A stretch of 64,000 bases of DNA from Lysobacter sp. (GTDB lineage: Bacteria; Pseudomonadota; Gammaproteobacteria; Xanthomonadales; Xanthomonadaceae), in the NCBI GenBank assembly GCA_019634715.1, contig JAHCAU010000004.1, forward strand, positions 186,001 to 250,000. Direction: 5' to 3'. Both the position numbers and the translations under genes were made by a program. Shown here piece after piece: positions 53,554 to 62,604 of this stretch; positions within the stretch are counted from its first letter, which is position 1, and the number at the start of each line of letters is the position of its first letter. Below the pieces are notes generated by a model. It saw only the letters and a list, made by a program, of their open reading frames with translations, was not told the DNA's origin and did not search any database.

Positions 53554-54352
53554 GGCTGCCCTTTGCGTGCGCGATGTCCACCGTCAGCACGCGACCCGGC
53601 GGGCCGGCGCGCAGGACCACATGGTCGGAACCCGAGGCCAGCGCGTCGAACAGCGGCAGCATCGAGGCGATGGCATTGCCGCCGGCATGGCGACCGAGCG
53701 GGCCGTCGCCGCCGGGCGCAGCGCTTGCTTCGCCGTCGGCATAGGCCACCGACAGCTGTGGCCCGGTGCCCTCGCGCGACAGCAGCAGCGCGCCGCCGAG
53801 CAGGCCGGTGCAGTCGTGCACCGAGCGCAGCGACCCGGTGGCGCCGGTGTCGTAGCCGACCAGCAGCACCGCCTCGGCGCCTGCGGCCAGCTGCGCCAGC
53901 GCCTCGACCAGGCCCTCGCCGAAGCTGCCGTCGTAGGCGCTGATCGCGGTGGCGGCTTCGAAACAGCCGGCGCCGATGGTCCAGTAGCCGGCGGCGGCGT
54001 TGTGCACGGAGTTGTGGAACTTGGTCGGCGACATCGCCGTCGGCTCGGCGGCCAGCGTGGTGCAGACGTAGTCGGTGATCGACAGGTCGCCGTGGGTCGA
54101 GGTGAACACCGACGGCAGCGACGCAGGATCGCGCCCGGCGGCCTGGCAGGCCGACAGCGCGACTTCCAGCGCCACCGCGACCGATTCCGGCGCGCGGCGG
54201 CGCTCGTTCGGCGGCAGCAGCTGCGGCGACGGTTTGGCGGGTGCGCCTTCGGGCAGCGTGCCGGTGGCGACGAAATCGCGCGCGGCGTCCCACGAGGGCA
54301 GGCCGTTGGTCCAGAAGCCGATGCTTTCGATGTGTGCGGTCAGGGTTGTCAT
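53546..54352 (-). CDS. Beta-ketoacyl-synthase-like protein (chain-length-factor type)
   Basis: 268-residue protein of the short ketosynthase-like family (PF13723) found in aryl-polyene clusters. It keeps the thiolase-fold segments SPTKFHNSVHNAAAGYWTIG and LLVGYDTGATGSL but has no active-site Cys at the ketosynthase position, so it likely pairs with the active ketosynthase next door, as KS-beta does in type II polyketide systems. Start and stop are nearly fused with the neighbours: 1 nt from the ketosynthase stop, 8-nt overlap with the glycosyltransferase. Confidence 0.82.
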   Translation of the reverse strand: MTTLTAHIESIGFWTNGLPSWDAARDFVATGTLPEGAPAKPSPQLLPPNERRRAPESVAVALEVALSACQAAGRDPASLPSVFTSTHGDLSITDYVCTTLAAEPTAMSPTKFHNSVHNAAAGYWTIGAGCFEAATAISAYDGSFGEGLVEALAQLAAGAEAVLLVGYDTGATGSLRSVHDCTGLLGGALLLSREGTGPQLSVAYADGEASAAPGGDGPLGRHAGGNAIASMLPLFDALASGSDHVVLRAGPPGRVLTVDIAHAKGSHD

Positions 54353-54353
54353 G

Positions 54354-55595
54354 TCATGCCTTCCCGAACACCAGCGAAGCGTTGTTGCCGCCGAAGCCGA
54401 AGGAGTTGTTCATCGCGTAGCGGATGGCGCGATCCGCGTTGGCGAAGCGGATCTGCGGGCCGCAGGCCGGGTCCGGCTGCGGTTCGCCCTCGCCGAGGAT
54501 GCCCGGCAGCAGGCCGTGTTCCAGCGCGATCAGGGCGAACACCGATTCGACGATGCCGGCGGCGCCGAGCGTGTGCCCGGTCCAGCCTTTGGTCGAGCTG
54601 GCGTGCAGGGACGCATCGAACAGACCGGCGACCGCGATCGCCTCGACCGTGTCGTTGGCCGGCGTGGCGGTGCCGTGCAGGTTGAGATAACCGACATCGG
54701 CCGGCACGATGCCGGCGCGGGCGATCGCGTCCTGCATGGCCAGGCGCGCGCCCAGGCCCTCGGGATGCGGGGTCGACATGTGGTGGGCGTCGCTGCTCTC
54801 GCCGTAGCCGCACAGGCGCAGGCCCGGCGCGCCGTCGGCGACGCGTTCGAGGATGGCGTAGCCGCCGGCCTCGCCCAGCGACAGGCCGTCGCGACGGGCG
54901 TCGAAGGGCAGGCAGCGGTTGCGCGACACCAGGCCCAGCGAGTTGAAGCCGAACAGCACGCTGCCGCAGAGGGTGTCGATGCCGCCGACCAGGGCGGCGT
55001 CGACCACCCCGGCGTGGATCAGCCGCGCCGCCTGGGCGAAGACCTTGGCGCTGGACGAGCAGGCGGTGGCCACCGTGACGCATGGGCCGCGGATGCCGGT
55101 CATGCGCCGGACGAAATCGCCGATCGAATGCGGGGTGTGCAGCAGCTGCCTGCGCAGGTCGGCCGGGAAGGCACCATCATCCAGACGGGTGTAGGCCTCC
55201 TCGCTGGCGCCGATGCTGGAGGTCGAGGTGCCGATGATCGCGGCCACGCGCCCGGCGCCGTGGCGGGCGATCAGGTCATCGACCCTGGCGACGAAGCCGT
55301 CCTGCTGCAGCGCGAGCCAGGCCAGCCGGTTGTTGCGGCAGTCGTAGTCCCGCAGCTCGGGCGGCAGGACCACGTCCTCGACGCCCTCGACCCGGCCGAT
55401 CCAGGTCTGCAGCCGGGCCTCGGCGGTGGCGCCCTCGCCGAAATCGTTGATGCGCAGCCCGCTCCGTCGGGTGCGCAGCGCCTCGACCTGGGCAGTCAGG
55501 CCATGGCCGAGGGCGGTGGTGGCGGTATGGGCGCGGATCGCAAGCGGCGCCATCGGGGTCGGAGTTTGGCTGGCGGAGGGCACCGCATGGCTCAT
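54354..55595 (-). CDS. Beta-ketoacyl-ACP synthase (active ketosynthase)
   Basis: 413-residue KAS II-like enzyme from the ATG at 55595; the family core begins a little later (MAPLAIRAHTATTALGHGL), so an ATG at 55553 is possible. The catalytic triad is intact: Cys in VATACSSSAKVF, His in LNLHGTATPAND and His in GWTGHTLGAAG. GFGGNNASLVFG ends the fold. It extends the aryl-polyene chain with malonyl-ACP. It leads the minus-strand half of the cluster, divergent from the YdcF-like gene. Confidence 0.92.
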   Translation of the reverse strand: MSHAVPSASQTPTPMAPLAIRAHTATTALGHGLTAQVEALRTRRSGLRINDFGEGATAEARLQTWIGRVEGVEDVVLPPELRDYDCRNNRLAWLALQQDGFVARVDDLIARHGAGRVAAIIGTSTSSIGASEEAYTRLDDGAFPADLRRQLLHTPHSIGDFVRRMTGIRGPCVTVATACSSSAKVFAQAARLIHAGVVDAALVGGIDTLCGSVLFGFNSLGLVSRNRCLPFDARRDGLSLGEAGGYAILERVADGAPGLRLCGYGESSDAHHMSTPHPEGLGARLAMQDAIARAGIVPADVGYLNLHGTATPANDTVEAIAVAGLFDASLHASSTKGWTGHTLGAAGIVESVFALIALEHGLLPGILGEGEPQPDPACGPQIRFANADRAIRYAMNNSFGFGGNNASLVFGKA

Positions 55596-55816
55596 GGCAG
55601 GAAACGATTCGGGATTATACGGGCCGTGCCCGAGGCGGCGGTGGCCGGCGGTCGCTTCGCCGATGCGCGACGCTGCCCGCCAGCGCCCCGATCCTGCGCG
55701 CGGTCCAGGGGGCGCATGAAACCTGATGCGTTGCCGAGTCTGGCTGATGCAGCCGCAGGCAGGACACACGACCCCTGTCACGTGGTCGATACTCCGAGTC
55801 TTCGCCGCCTGTCGCC

Positions 55817-56506
55817 ATGAATACCTTTCGCATCGATCATCGCCTGAAGCTCGCGGCCGACCCCGATGTGATCCACTCGGGCCTCGTGGCCCTGCTGGCC
55901 TGCCTGTTCAGCGCGGGCCTGGTCTATCTGGTCTACCTCGCCCGCGTCGTGCGCACCGCCGCGCGCGCGCCGACCGTCCCGGCCACCGGCGACTGCCTGC
56001 TGCTGTTCGGCAAGCACGCGCCGGGCGGGAACATGGATGCCGACTTCGCCGCCCGCGTGGCGCGCGTGGCCACGCTGTGGCACGCCCGGCCGCGCCGCCG
56101 GATCGTCCTGCTCGGCGGCGCCGCGCCGGGCCATCCCAGCGAGGCGCGCACCGCGTACGCCGCCCTGCTCGCCGCCGGCCTGCCCGCCGACGCGCCGGTC
56201 CTGTTCGAGGAAGCCTCGCGCGACACCCTGCAGAACCTGCGCCACGCCCGCGACCTGCTCGCCGCCGAAGGCGAACGTGGCCGCGTCACCCTGGTCAGCA
56301 GCCGCTACCACCTCGCCCGCTGCGCGCAGTTCGCGACGCAGCTGGGCTTCGACCACGAACCCTGCGCCGCCGAGCCGGTGCTGTCGCTGCGTCCCGGCAT
56401 GTGGCTGCGCCTGCTCGGCGAAGCCGGCTACGTCTGCTGGATCGACCTCGGCACGCGCTGGGCGCGGTTGATCGGCCACCGGCGGATGCTGGCGAAGGTG
56501 ACCTGA
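55817..56506 (+). CDS. YdcF/DUF218-family membrane protein
   Basis: 229-residue protein with one N-terminal helix (GLVALLACLFSAGLVYLVYL) and a DUF218 domain (DCLLLFGKHAPGG, RIVLLGGAAPGHPSEARTAY, EEASRDTLQNLRHARDLL, VTLVSSRYHLARC). The acidic EEASRDTLQN segment and SSRYHLAR are the family's conserved sites. Some relatives act in cell-wall or cyclic enterobacterial common antigen assembly; here the role is unknown. The CF extension lacks the second helix of larger members. Confidence 0.82.
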   Translation: MNTFRIDHRLKLAADPDVIHSGLVALLACLFSAGLVYLVYLARVVRTAARAPTVPATGDCLLLFGKHAPGGNMDADFAARVARVATLWHARPRRRIVLLGGAAPGHPSEARTAYAALLAAGLPADAPVLFEEASRDTLQNLRHARDLLAAEGERGRVTLVSSRYHLARCAQFATQLGFDHEPCAAEPVLSLRPGMWLRLLGEAGYVCWIDLGTRWARLIGHRRMLAKVT

Positions 56507-56923
56507 GCATCCGTCGAGGTGCAGGCGGAACTGCTTCTCGACGACGGGCTGATCAAGGACGCATGAGTAGCAGGATAGGCACCCGCCAAGGATAATCCTG
56601 TCGGTTCTGACAGGGGCGCCACAGCCGCCGGAGGACGATTACAATCCTCCGCAACCAGTGGCCGCCATCAAGCGGCGGGCGTTGCACGTACACCATCAAT
56701 CCGTCAGGGAAGGCATCGCCGGCCGGCGAGGCTTTGTTGCGTCTGCGCAGAGCCGAAACTGGTCGACTTCCATCCAGAGGATCTGATCGGTGTCAGCGCC
56801 ACAATCTCAACCCCAGAGATACGAATGCCCGTTAATGGACACGCGGGCATCGAATGCGCGAGTCCGCTCCATGGGCCGACGTACGAACAGTACGCCGATC
56901 GATCGCATAACAGGGAAAACCCA
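56507..56923. other. 417-nt gap without a recognisable gene
   Basis: The gap precedes the RHS gene. I see only a short dyad GGAGGA/TCCTCC at 56630-56650 enclosing TTACAAT, which could be a -10 element but lacks a -35 at the right distance. An open frame reaches back to 56825 but has no family similarity, and AGGGAAA before the ATG at 56924 favours that start. Confidence 0.5.
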
Positions 56924-59900
56924 ATGACTCAAAGACAGAAGCGTGCCGACCTGCGTGGTCGCGTCACACCTCGGGTATGGCGATGGGGCGGCGTATCCGC
57001 TGCTTTTGCGCTCGCGGTTGGTGCAGGGGCTGTGGTCTACGCCCAGGTGTCGCCCCCAGCGCCGCCTCAGTTCTGTTACGGCCAGGACTGTACTTTCGAC
57101 TCGATCGACAAGGCGGAGGCGGCCATGCGTGCCGCGCCGGCGAATGCTGCCATCGCGCATTTGCTTGAACCCAAGGACACGAACGTGTTGCAGGTTCCCA
57201 ATACGGGGCGTGCATCGTTCGTCTACGGCGTCAAGGATCAGCCGGCGGCAATACTCTCGCAGCCGAGTTACAACGCGGTCCCGGACACTGTCCCGGCAGG
57301 CGTCTGCGAGTTGGGAAATGACGTGAATCCAGCCAGAAGCAATTGGTGCGCCAATGAACAGCAACTGGTCACTGCGGTCAGGGATGCCTGGATGCGAGGG
57401 CACCCAAATTGCACGGCTGGGCCAGCGCTCGTGACGGAGAACAATCGCATCCATCCCTACAGAAAGGTCGAAGGTGACGTCCCGTTCAACATCACGTACG
57501 GAACGGTGGATTACGGAAGTCTCAAGTACAAGATTGACTATAACTGCAACGGGACTGCAGGTGAAAAAACCTTCCATATCCATATGCAAGCTGGATTCGT
57601 CTGCCCCAGCGGCAGTGGCTGGAGCAAGCTTGAAGACGACACGCCAAACGACGGGAACAATGATCTGACATTGCCCGTGCTGTGCAAGTACACCGGCGGC
57701 CCGGTTATCACTGGCCCCGTCCAGCAGGTGAAAAGCTGCCAAGGCAAGCGCAGCAAGGATCCATGCTACCCGGCGACGGGCGACAAGGCGCGACAGGAAC
57801 CGGATTTCGAGTTCGCCGGGACAACGTTCACTCGCTACTATCACGCAACGCATCAGTTCCGGAACAACATCGGTTCCGCCATCGGCTGGAGTCACACCTA
57901 CGATGATCGAATTCAAGGTATTCCAGGTACGGCCAGTCCCGCAGGGTTGATCGATGAGACTGGCGTGTACGAAAGTTTCGTCAGCATCTCCACCGGCAGA
58001 CTGCGTGGCGAGAACTCGACCGGAAAGGTGCTGGAAACCTTCTCCTCCGGCACGGTCCGCTGGCGCTTGCGACAGCCGGATGGCGAACAACGCGAATACG
58101 ATGTCAATGGTCGGTTGCTGAAGGTCATTCATCCTTCCGATCCACGCCTGGACGTGACGCTCGGTTACGCCAACGGCCTGCTGGCAACGGCGAGCGATGG
58201 GCAGGGGCGCATGCTGCGCTTCCAGTACGACGCCGCAAAGCTGCTCAAATCGATCCAGTTGCCCGATGGCTCGTCGGTGTACTACACCCATGATGCCAAC
58301 AACAACCTGACGGCGGTGGTCTACCCTGATGAGCGAATCCGACGCTATCACTATGCCGAGCCCGGATTGATCGGCGATGCCAGCCAGCGACACCATTTGA
58401 CCGGGATCAGCATCGAGGGCGATGTCCGCTATGCATCCTTCAAGTACGACGCACGCGGCCGTGTGCTGGAGAGCCGTGTCTTCGGCACGCCCAACAATGT
58501 CACCACCGTGTCCTACGGCAGCGAGACCCAGGCCACTCTGGTCAACGAGACCGGTGAACATTTGCAGTACACCATGCAACCCGGGTTGTACCGCCGCGTC
58601 ACCAGCATCCAGAGTGCTGGGCAGAGCGGGCAGGACGGCTCGGAGTACAACACGAGTGGGCAGTTGATCCGCAGTACCGACCGGCGCGGAATTGTCACCG
58701 AGTACGGTTACACCGGTGCGCATCGCAGCTCGGTGACGCTGGCCGTCGGGACCAACGAACAACGCAGCGAGGAGTTCGATCACGATCCAGTGACGGGTCT
58801 GGTCACCGAGCAGCGCGTCAAGGATCGTACCGGCGCGCTCGTGGCGCAGAGTCAGTGGACCTACAACAGTCGTGGCCAGGTTGCTTCAAGCAGGATGCTT
58901 GACCTCGCAACGGGCGCCTCGCGCAGCGCGTTCATTCGGTATTGCGAAGCATCGGATGTAAGCGCAGGCACCTGTCCGATGGTGGGCCTGACCATCGCCG
59001 TCGATGGGCCGCGCACCGGGGCTGTCGATACCACGCATTACATCTACCGCATGGCGGATGATGCCGGTTGTGCGGCCAGCCCTGCCGCGTGCGCATACCG
59101 CAAGGGCGACCTGTGGAAGACGACGAACGCCTTGGGTCAGACGGCGGAAGTTCTTCGCCATGACGGCATGGGGCGTGTCCAGTCCATCCGTGACATCAAC
59201 GGCGTGCTGACCGATATCGAGTACGACCCGCATGGCCGCGTGCTGACCCGCAAGGTGCGCGGTGCGGACAATGAAGTCGAGTCCGACGACCAGATCACCC
59301 GCATTGGCTACAACGCGGTCGGTGCCGTGCAGGATGTCCGCCTGCCCGACGGTGTGATCACGCGTTACGAGTATGACGCAGTGCAGCGTCTGACCGGCAT
59401 CGTCGACAGCAATGACAACCGGATGCGCTTCATCCTCAATGCCGCAGGCGAGCGTATTCGCGAAGATGTGCAGGACGCGAGCGGCAGCCTGCTGCGCACG
59501 CTGTCGCGCACCTACGATGTGCTGGGCAATCTGCGTCAGCAACTGGATGCCCAGAACCGCGCATCGCTCTTCCAGTACGATGCCGAAGACAACTTGACGC
59601 TGGAGACCGACCGATTGGACCGCAAGACCCGGCACGAGTACGACGCGCTGGGGCGCCTGCGCAACACGCTGCAGGACGTGGATGGCGTGGCTGCCAACAC
59701 GCAGTTCCAGTACGACGCGCAGGACCGGGTGACGCAGGTGCTGGACCCCAATGGTCTGCCGACCCGCTACCAGTACAACGGCTTTGGTGACCTGGTGCGT
59801 CAGGAAAGCCCGGACACGGGCGTTGCCACCACGACCTATGACGAAGCAGGCAACCTCAAGACCCGTACGGATGCCCGTGGCATCACTGCCACCTACAGCT

Positions 59901-62020
59901 ATGACGTGCTCAACCGCATCACTTCGGTGGCCTATCCGGACAGCAGCCGCAACATTGGTTTCGTCTACGACACGGCCCCCGCCGAATGCCCGGCCAGCGA
60001 ACGTTTCCATCTGAGCCGCCTCGCGCGCATGAACGATGCCAGCGGCAGCACGCTGTACTGCTACGACCGGTTCGGCTACCTCACGCGCAGCCTGCAGTCG
60101 ACGCAGGGCCGCACCTTCGTGCTGGCCTACCAGCGCGCGTACCCGGGCGGTGTCGGCAACGGTGTCCTGCTGCGTCCGCGCCCCGCCGATGGGCACCTGT
60201 ATGGTCTGACGTATCCCGACGGTGCCAGGACGAACATCAGCCGCAACAACCTGCGGCAACCCAGTGCGATCACGGTGACGCTGGCGAACGGTCATGTACA
60301 GACACTGCTCTCCGGCGCGGTGTACTACCCGTTCGGCCCGGTCAGCCAGTGGACCTACGGCAATGGCCGCGTCATGCGCCGCTCGCGGAACCAGAACTAC
60401 CAGCCCGGTTTCGTCGAGACCAGCGGGCCGGGAGGAATCAGTCTCGGCTACGGGTTCGACGCGGCGGGCAACCTCGAATCGCTGCGCCGCGCCGACCAGG
60501 CCGATCCGGCTCGTCGCAAGTACCGCTACGATGGCCTGAATCGCCTGACCGAAGCGCGCGACGGCGCAACCGATGCGGTGCTGCAGGCTTACGTCTACGA
60601 CAAGACCGGCAACCGCTCCCGGCGCACCGACGGCACGGCAGGCCAGGATTACGCGTACGTGCCGGGCAAGCACTGGCTGGCGAGCGTGGCGGGCGTCGCG
60701 CGTCAATACGATGTCGCGGGCAACACCACGCGCATCGGTGCGGGAAGTCAGGGCACACCGCCGGGCGGATGTGACGATTGCATGGAAGAGAATCCCGGTC
60801 CGGGCGATCCGGGTCCGGGTCCAGGCCCCGGCGATCCACCGCCGGGTGAGACCGAGTCGGTAGGTGGTGCTTCGACCGACGGCGGCGTGCAATCGCTGGC
60901 GCAGGTCGTGCGCGAATTTACCTACGACGACGCCGGCCGCATGCGCCAGGTCAGACACGATGGCGTCATCGCCATGGACTACCTGTACAACGGCAAGGGC
61001 GAACGGGTGTACCGCAGCGGCGGCGGTCAGTCGATCACTACACTGTACGACGACGGTGGCAAGTGGATCGGCGACTACGACGGCAACGGCCAACCGATCC
61101 AGCAGGTGATCTGGATGGACGACTTACCGGTTGGCCTGCTGGTCGGCGCCGGTGCGAACCAGAAGCTGTACTACATCGAAGCCGACATGCTCGGCACCCC
61201 GCGTGTGGTCACCGACCCGGCACGCAATCTCGCCGTGTGGACCTGGAGCTTGGAGGGCGAAGCCTTCGGCGACAGCGCTCCGAATCAGGATGCGGATGGC
61301 GACGGCACTGCATTCGTGTTCGACATGCGGTTCCCGGGGCAACGGTATGACAGCGTGACGGGGATGAATTACAACTACTTCCGGGATTATGAAGCCGCTA
61401 CAGGCAGATACGCGGAGAGTGATCCCATTGGGCTCAATGGTGGATCTGCCACCTATGGTTATGTCGGAGGCAACCCAGTTGATGCAATTGACCCATTTGG
61501 ACTTGAGTGGTTGAGGTATACGGGTAAAGAGTTGGTCTTGTATGCTGGGGACTTTGGGGACATGACGAATGTTCTTCGCCGCTGCAGATCGAGCTCCGGC
61601 AAGTTTGCAAGATCTATCAACTATGACTACCGGACATCTCAGGCGCAGCATGTAAAGAACTGGGGGCCAACTCCAGAGGGCCGCTACACCGTTAATCTGA
61701 GGCCAGACCCGAGTCGGGTTGCTAGGGTCGTAAATGGAGCATTGACTCCGCACCCCCAAGGCGGGATTGAAAAGATCCCGTCAGGTGGTGAGCAGGTTTG
61801 GGGTACTTGGCGTGCTAGGCTTGAGCCGGCGAAAGGTACAGATACCTTGGGTCGGCACAGTATGTACTTGCACGATTCAAAGAAAGGGCAAACGAGTGGT
61901 TGCATTGAAACGTGTTCTGAACTCTTACAGGACCTTCTGAGGTTGAGAAAGGCGGGGGTCACACGAATTGATGTTTCGGTGTCTTATGACGGCATCATCT
62001 CGACGAACGGCTGGAGGTGA
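56924..62020 (+). CDS. RHS/YD-repeat polymorphic toxin with Tlde1/DUF2778-like C-terminal domain
   Basis: 1698-residue protein. Residues about 20-42 form a hydrophobic segment (WGGVSAAFALAVGAGAVVYA), an export signal or anchor. A Cys-containing N-domain of about 290 residues follows, then YD/RHS repeats (FEFAGTTFTRYYHATHQFRN onward, many YDxxGR units), a Pro/Gly linker (GPGDPGPGPGPGDPPPGE, near residue 1300) and the RHS core ending DPIGLNGG...YGYVGGNPVDAIDPFGL at about residue 1527. The last 170 residues, less GC-rich, resemble DUF2778/Tlde1: NWGPTPEGRYTVNL, QVWGTWRARLEP, GRHSMYLHD and QTSGCIE, with His and Cys placed as in L,D-transpeptidase-fold effectors. It probably damages peptidoglycan of rivals in the periplasm. 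No secretion-system genes are in the window. Confidence 0.82.
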   Translation: MTQRQKRADLRGRVTPRVWRWGGVSAAFALAVGAGAVVYAQVSPPAPPQFCYGQDCTFDSIDKAEAAMRAAPANAAIAHLLEPKDTNVLQVPNTGRASFVYGVKDQPAAILSQPSYNAVPDTVPAGVCELGNDVNPARSNWCANEQQLVTAVRDAWMRGHPNCTAGPALVTENNRIHPYRKVEGDVPFNITYGTVDYGSLKYKIDYNCNGTAGEKTFHIHMQAGFVCPSGSGWSKLEDDTPNDGNNDLTLPVLCKYTGGPVITGPVQQVKSCQGKRSKDPCYPATGDKARQEPDFEFAGTTFTRYYHATHQFRNNIGSAIGWSHTYDDRIQGIPGTASPAGLIDETGVYESFVSISTGRLRGENSTGKVLETFSSGTVRWRLRQPDGEQREYDVNGRLLKVIHPSDPRLDVTLGYANGLLATASDGQGRMLRFQYDAAKLLKSIQLPDGSSVYYTHDANNNLTAVVYPDERIRRYHYAEPGLIGDASQRHHLTGISIEGDVRYASFKYDARGRVLESRVFGTPNNVTTVSYGSETQATLVNETGEHLQYTMQPGLYRRVTSIQSAGQSGQDGSEYNTSGQLIRSTDRRGIVTEYGYTGAHRSSVTLAVGTNEQRSEEFDHDPVTGLVTEQRVKDRTGALVAQSQWTYNSRGQVASSRMLDLATGASRSAFIRYCEASDVSAGTCPMVGLTIAVDGPRTGAVDTTHYIYRMADDAGCAASPAACAYRKGDLWKTTNALGQTAEVLRHDGMGRVQSIRDINGVLTDIEYDPHGRVLTRKVRGADNEVESDDQITRIGYNAVGAVQDVRLPDGVITRYEYDAVQRLTGIVDSNDNRMRFILNAAGERIREDVQDASGSLLRTLSRTYDVLGNLRQQLDAQNRASLFQYDAEDNLTLETDRLDRKTRHEYDALGRLRNTLQDVDGVAANTQFQYDAQDRVTQVLDPNGLPTRYQYNGFGDLVRQESPDTGVATTTYDEAGNLKTRTDARGITATYSYDVLNRITSVAYPDSSRNIGFVYDTAPAECPASERFHLSRLARMNDASGSTLYCYDRFGYLTRSLQSTQGRTFVLAYQRAYPGGVGNGVLLRPRPADGHLYGLTYPDGARTNISRNNLRQPSAITVTLANGHVQTLLSGAVYYPFGPVSQWTYGNGRVMRRSRNQNYQPGFVETSGPGGISLGYGFDAAGNLESLRRADQADPARRKYRYDGLNRLTEARDGATDAVLQAYVYDKTGNRSRRTDGTAGQDYAYVPGKHWLASVAGVARQYDVAGNTTRIGAGSQGTPPGGCDDCMEENPGPGDPGPGPGPGDPPPGETESVGGASTDGGVQSLAQVVREFTYDDAGRMRQVRHDGVIAMDYLYNGKGERVYRSGGGQSITTLYDDGGKWIGDYDGNGQPIQQVIWMDDLPVGLLVGAGANQKLYYIEADMLGTPRVVTDPARNLAVWTWSLEGEAFGDSAPNQDADGDGTAFVFDMRFPGQRYDSVTGMNYNYFRDYEAATGRYAESDPIGLNGGSATYGYVGGNPVDAIDPFGLEWLRYTGKELVLYAGDFGDMTNVLRRCRSSSGKFARSINYDYRTSQAQHVKNWGPTPEGRYTVNLRPDPSRVARVVNGALTPHPQGGIEKIPSGGEQVWGTWRARLEPAKGTDTLGRHSMYLHDSKKGQTSGCIETCSELLQDLLRLRKAGVTRIDVSVSYDGIISTNGWR

Positions 62021-62024
62021 AAAG

Positions 62025-62507
62025 ATGAATATGGTTAGGTTGGCCACGTTAATTTCTGCGCTTGTGATGGGCTGCTCTGCCTCTGCCGCGAACATACGAT
62101 TGGATAATGAATCGTTGAAAGGAGACTACCGCCGAGACAGGCCAGTTTCGTTTTTGGTGCAAAACCAAGACAACAAGACAGTGAAAATTTACTCGAATGC
62201 AGAAATTTTTGATGGAGGAGAATGGGTGGCTTGGCCTTATGGAATTGAGAACGGGATACCAGAGGCGATCTCGACCATCCATGCCGTCAAACCCGGGCAG
62301 GAGATCTCTTTGACTCTTGACTTTTCAAAGGTCGAGCCGCCGCCAATCCCATCAGGTGAGCGTCCTTCTTGCAATAGAGAGCCTCTTTTTCGATTCAGGG
62401 TCGTCGTGATGGGCCAGGGGGAAGATAAGCAAGAAATGCATTCGACGGCCTTTAAAGTAACTGACCCGTATGGGATATGTGCTGAGGATGGGCGTGTCAG
62501 CCCTTAA
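62025..62507 (+). CDS. Putative periplasmic immunity protein
   Basis: 160-residue protein starting at the ATG at 62025, with a strong GGAGGTGA site lying within the end of the RHS gene. The N-terminus is a signal peptide (MVRLATLISALVMGCSASAA); VMGC could also be a lipoprotein box. The mature part is beta-rich (RPVSFLVQNQDNKTVKIYSN, GQEISLTLDFSKVEPPPIPS). It is not recognised, but position and export fit an immunity protein against a toxin acting on peptidoglycan in the periplasm. Composition is AT-richer than the genome, like the toxin tip. Confidence 0.6.
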   Translation: MNMVRLATLISALVMGCSASAANIRLDNESLKGDYRRDRPVSFLVQNQDNKTVKIYSNAEIFDGGEWVAWPYGIENGIPEAISTIHAVKPGQEISLTLDFSKVEPPPIPSGERPSCNREPLFRFRVVVMGQGEDKQEMHSTAFKVTDPYGICAEDGRVSP

Positions 62508-62604
62508 GGTCGTAAGGCATATATGGACTCCACCCAGTTGCCGAGCGCTTTTTGATCCAAGCTGAGATTGCTGTTACAGCCACAGGCGGCCCGGGGTATT
62601 CCGC

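Noticed and set aside
56605..56645. Sigma-70 promoter for the RHS gene (CTGACA ... TACAAT)
   Set aside because: The two hexamers are about 27 nt apart, too far for a standard promoter.
62508..62604. Possible remnant gene between the immunity candidate and the IS element
   Set aside because: Only about 100 nt with stops in every frame and no recognisable similarity.
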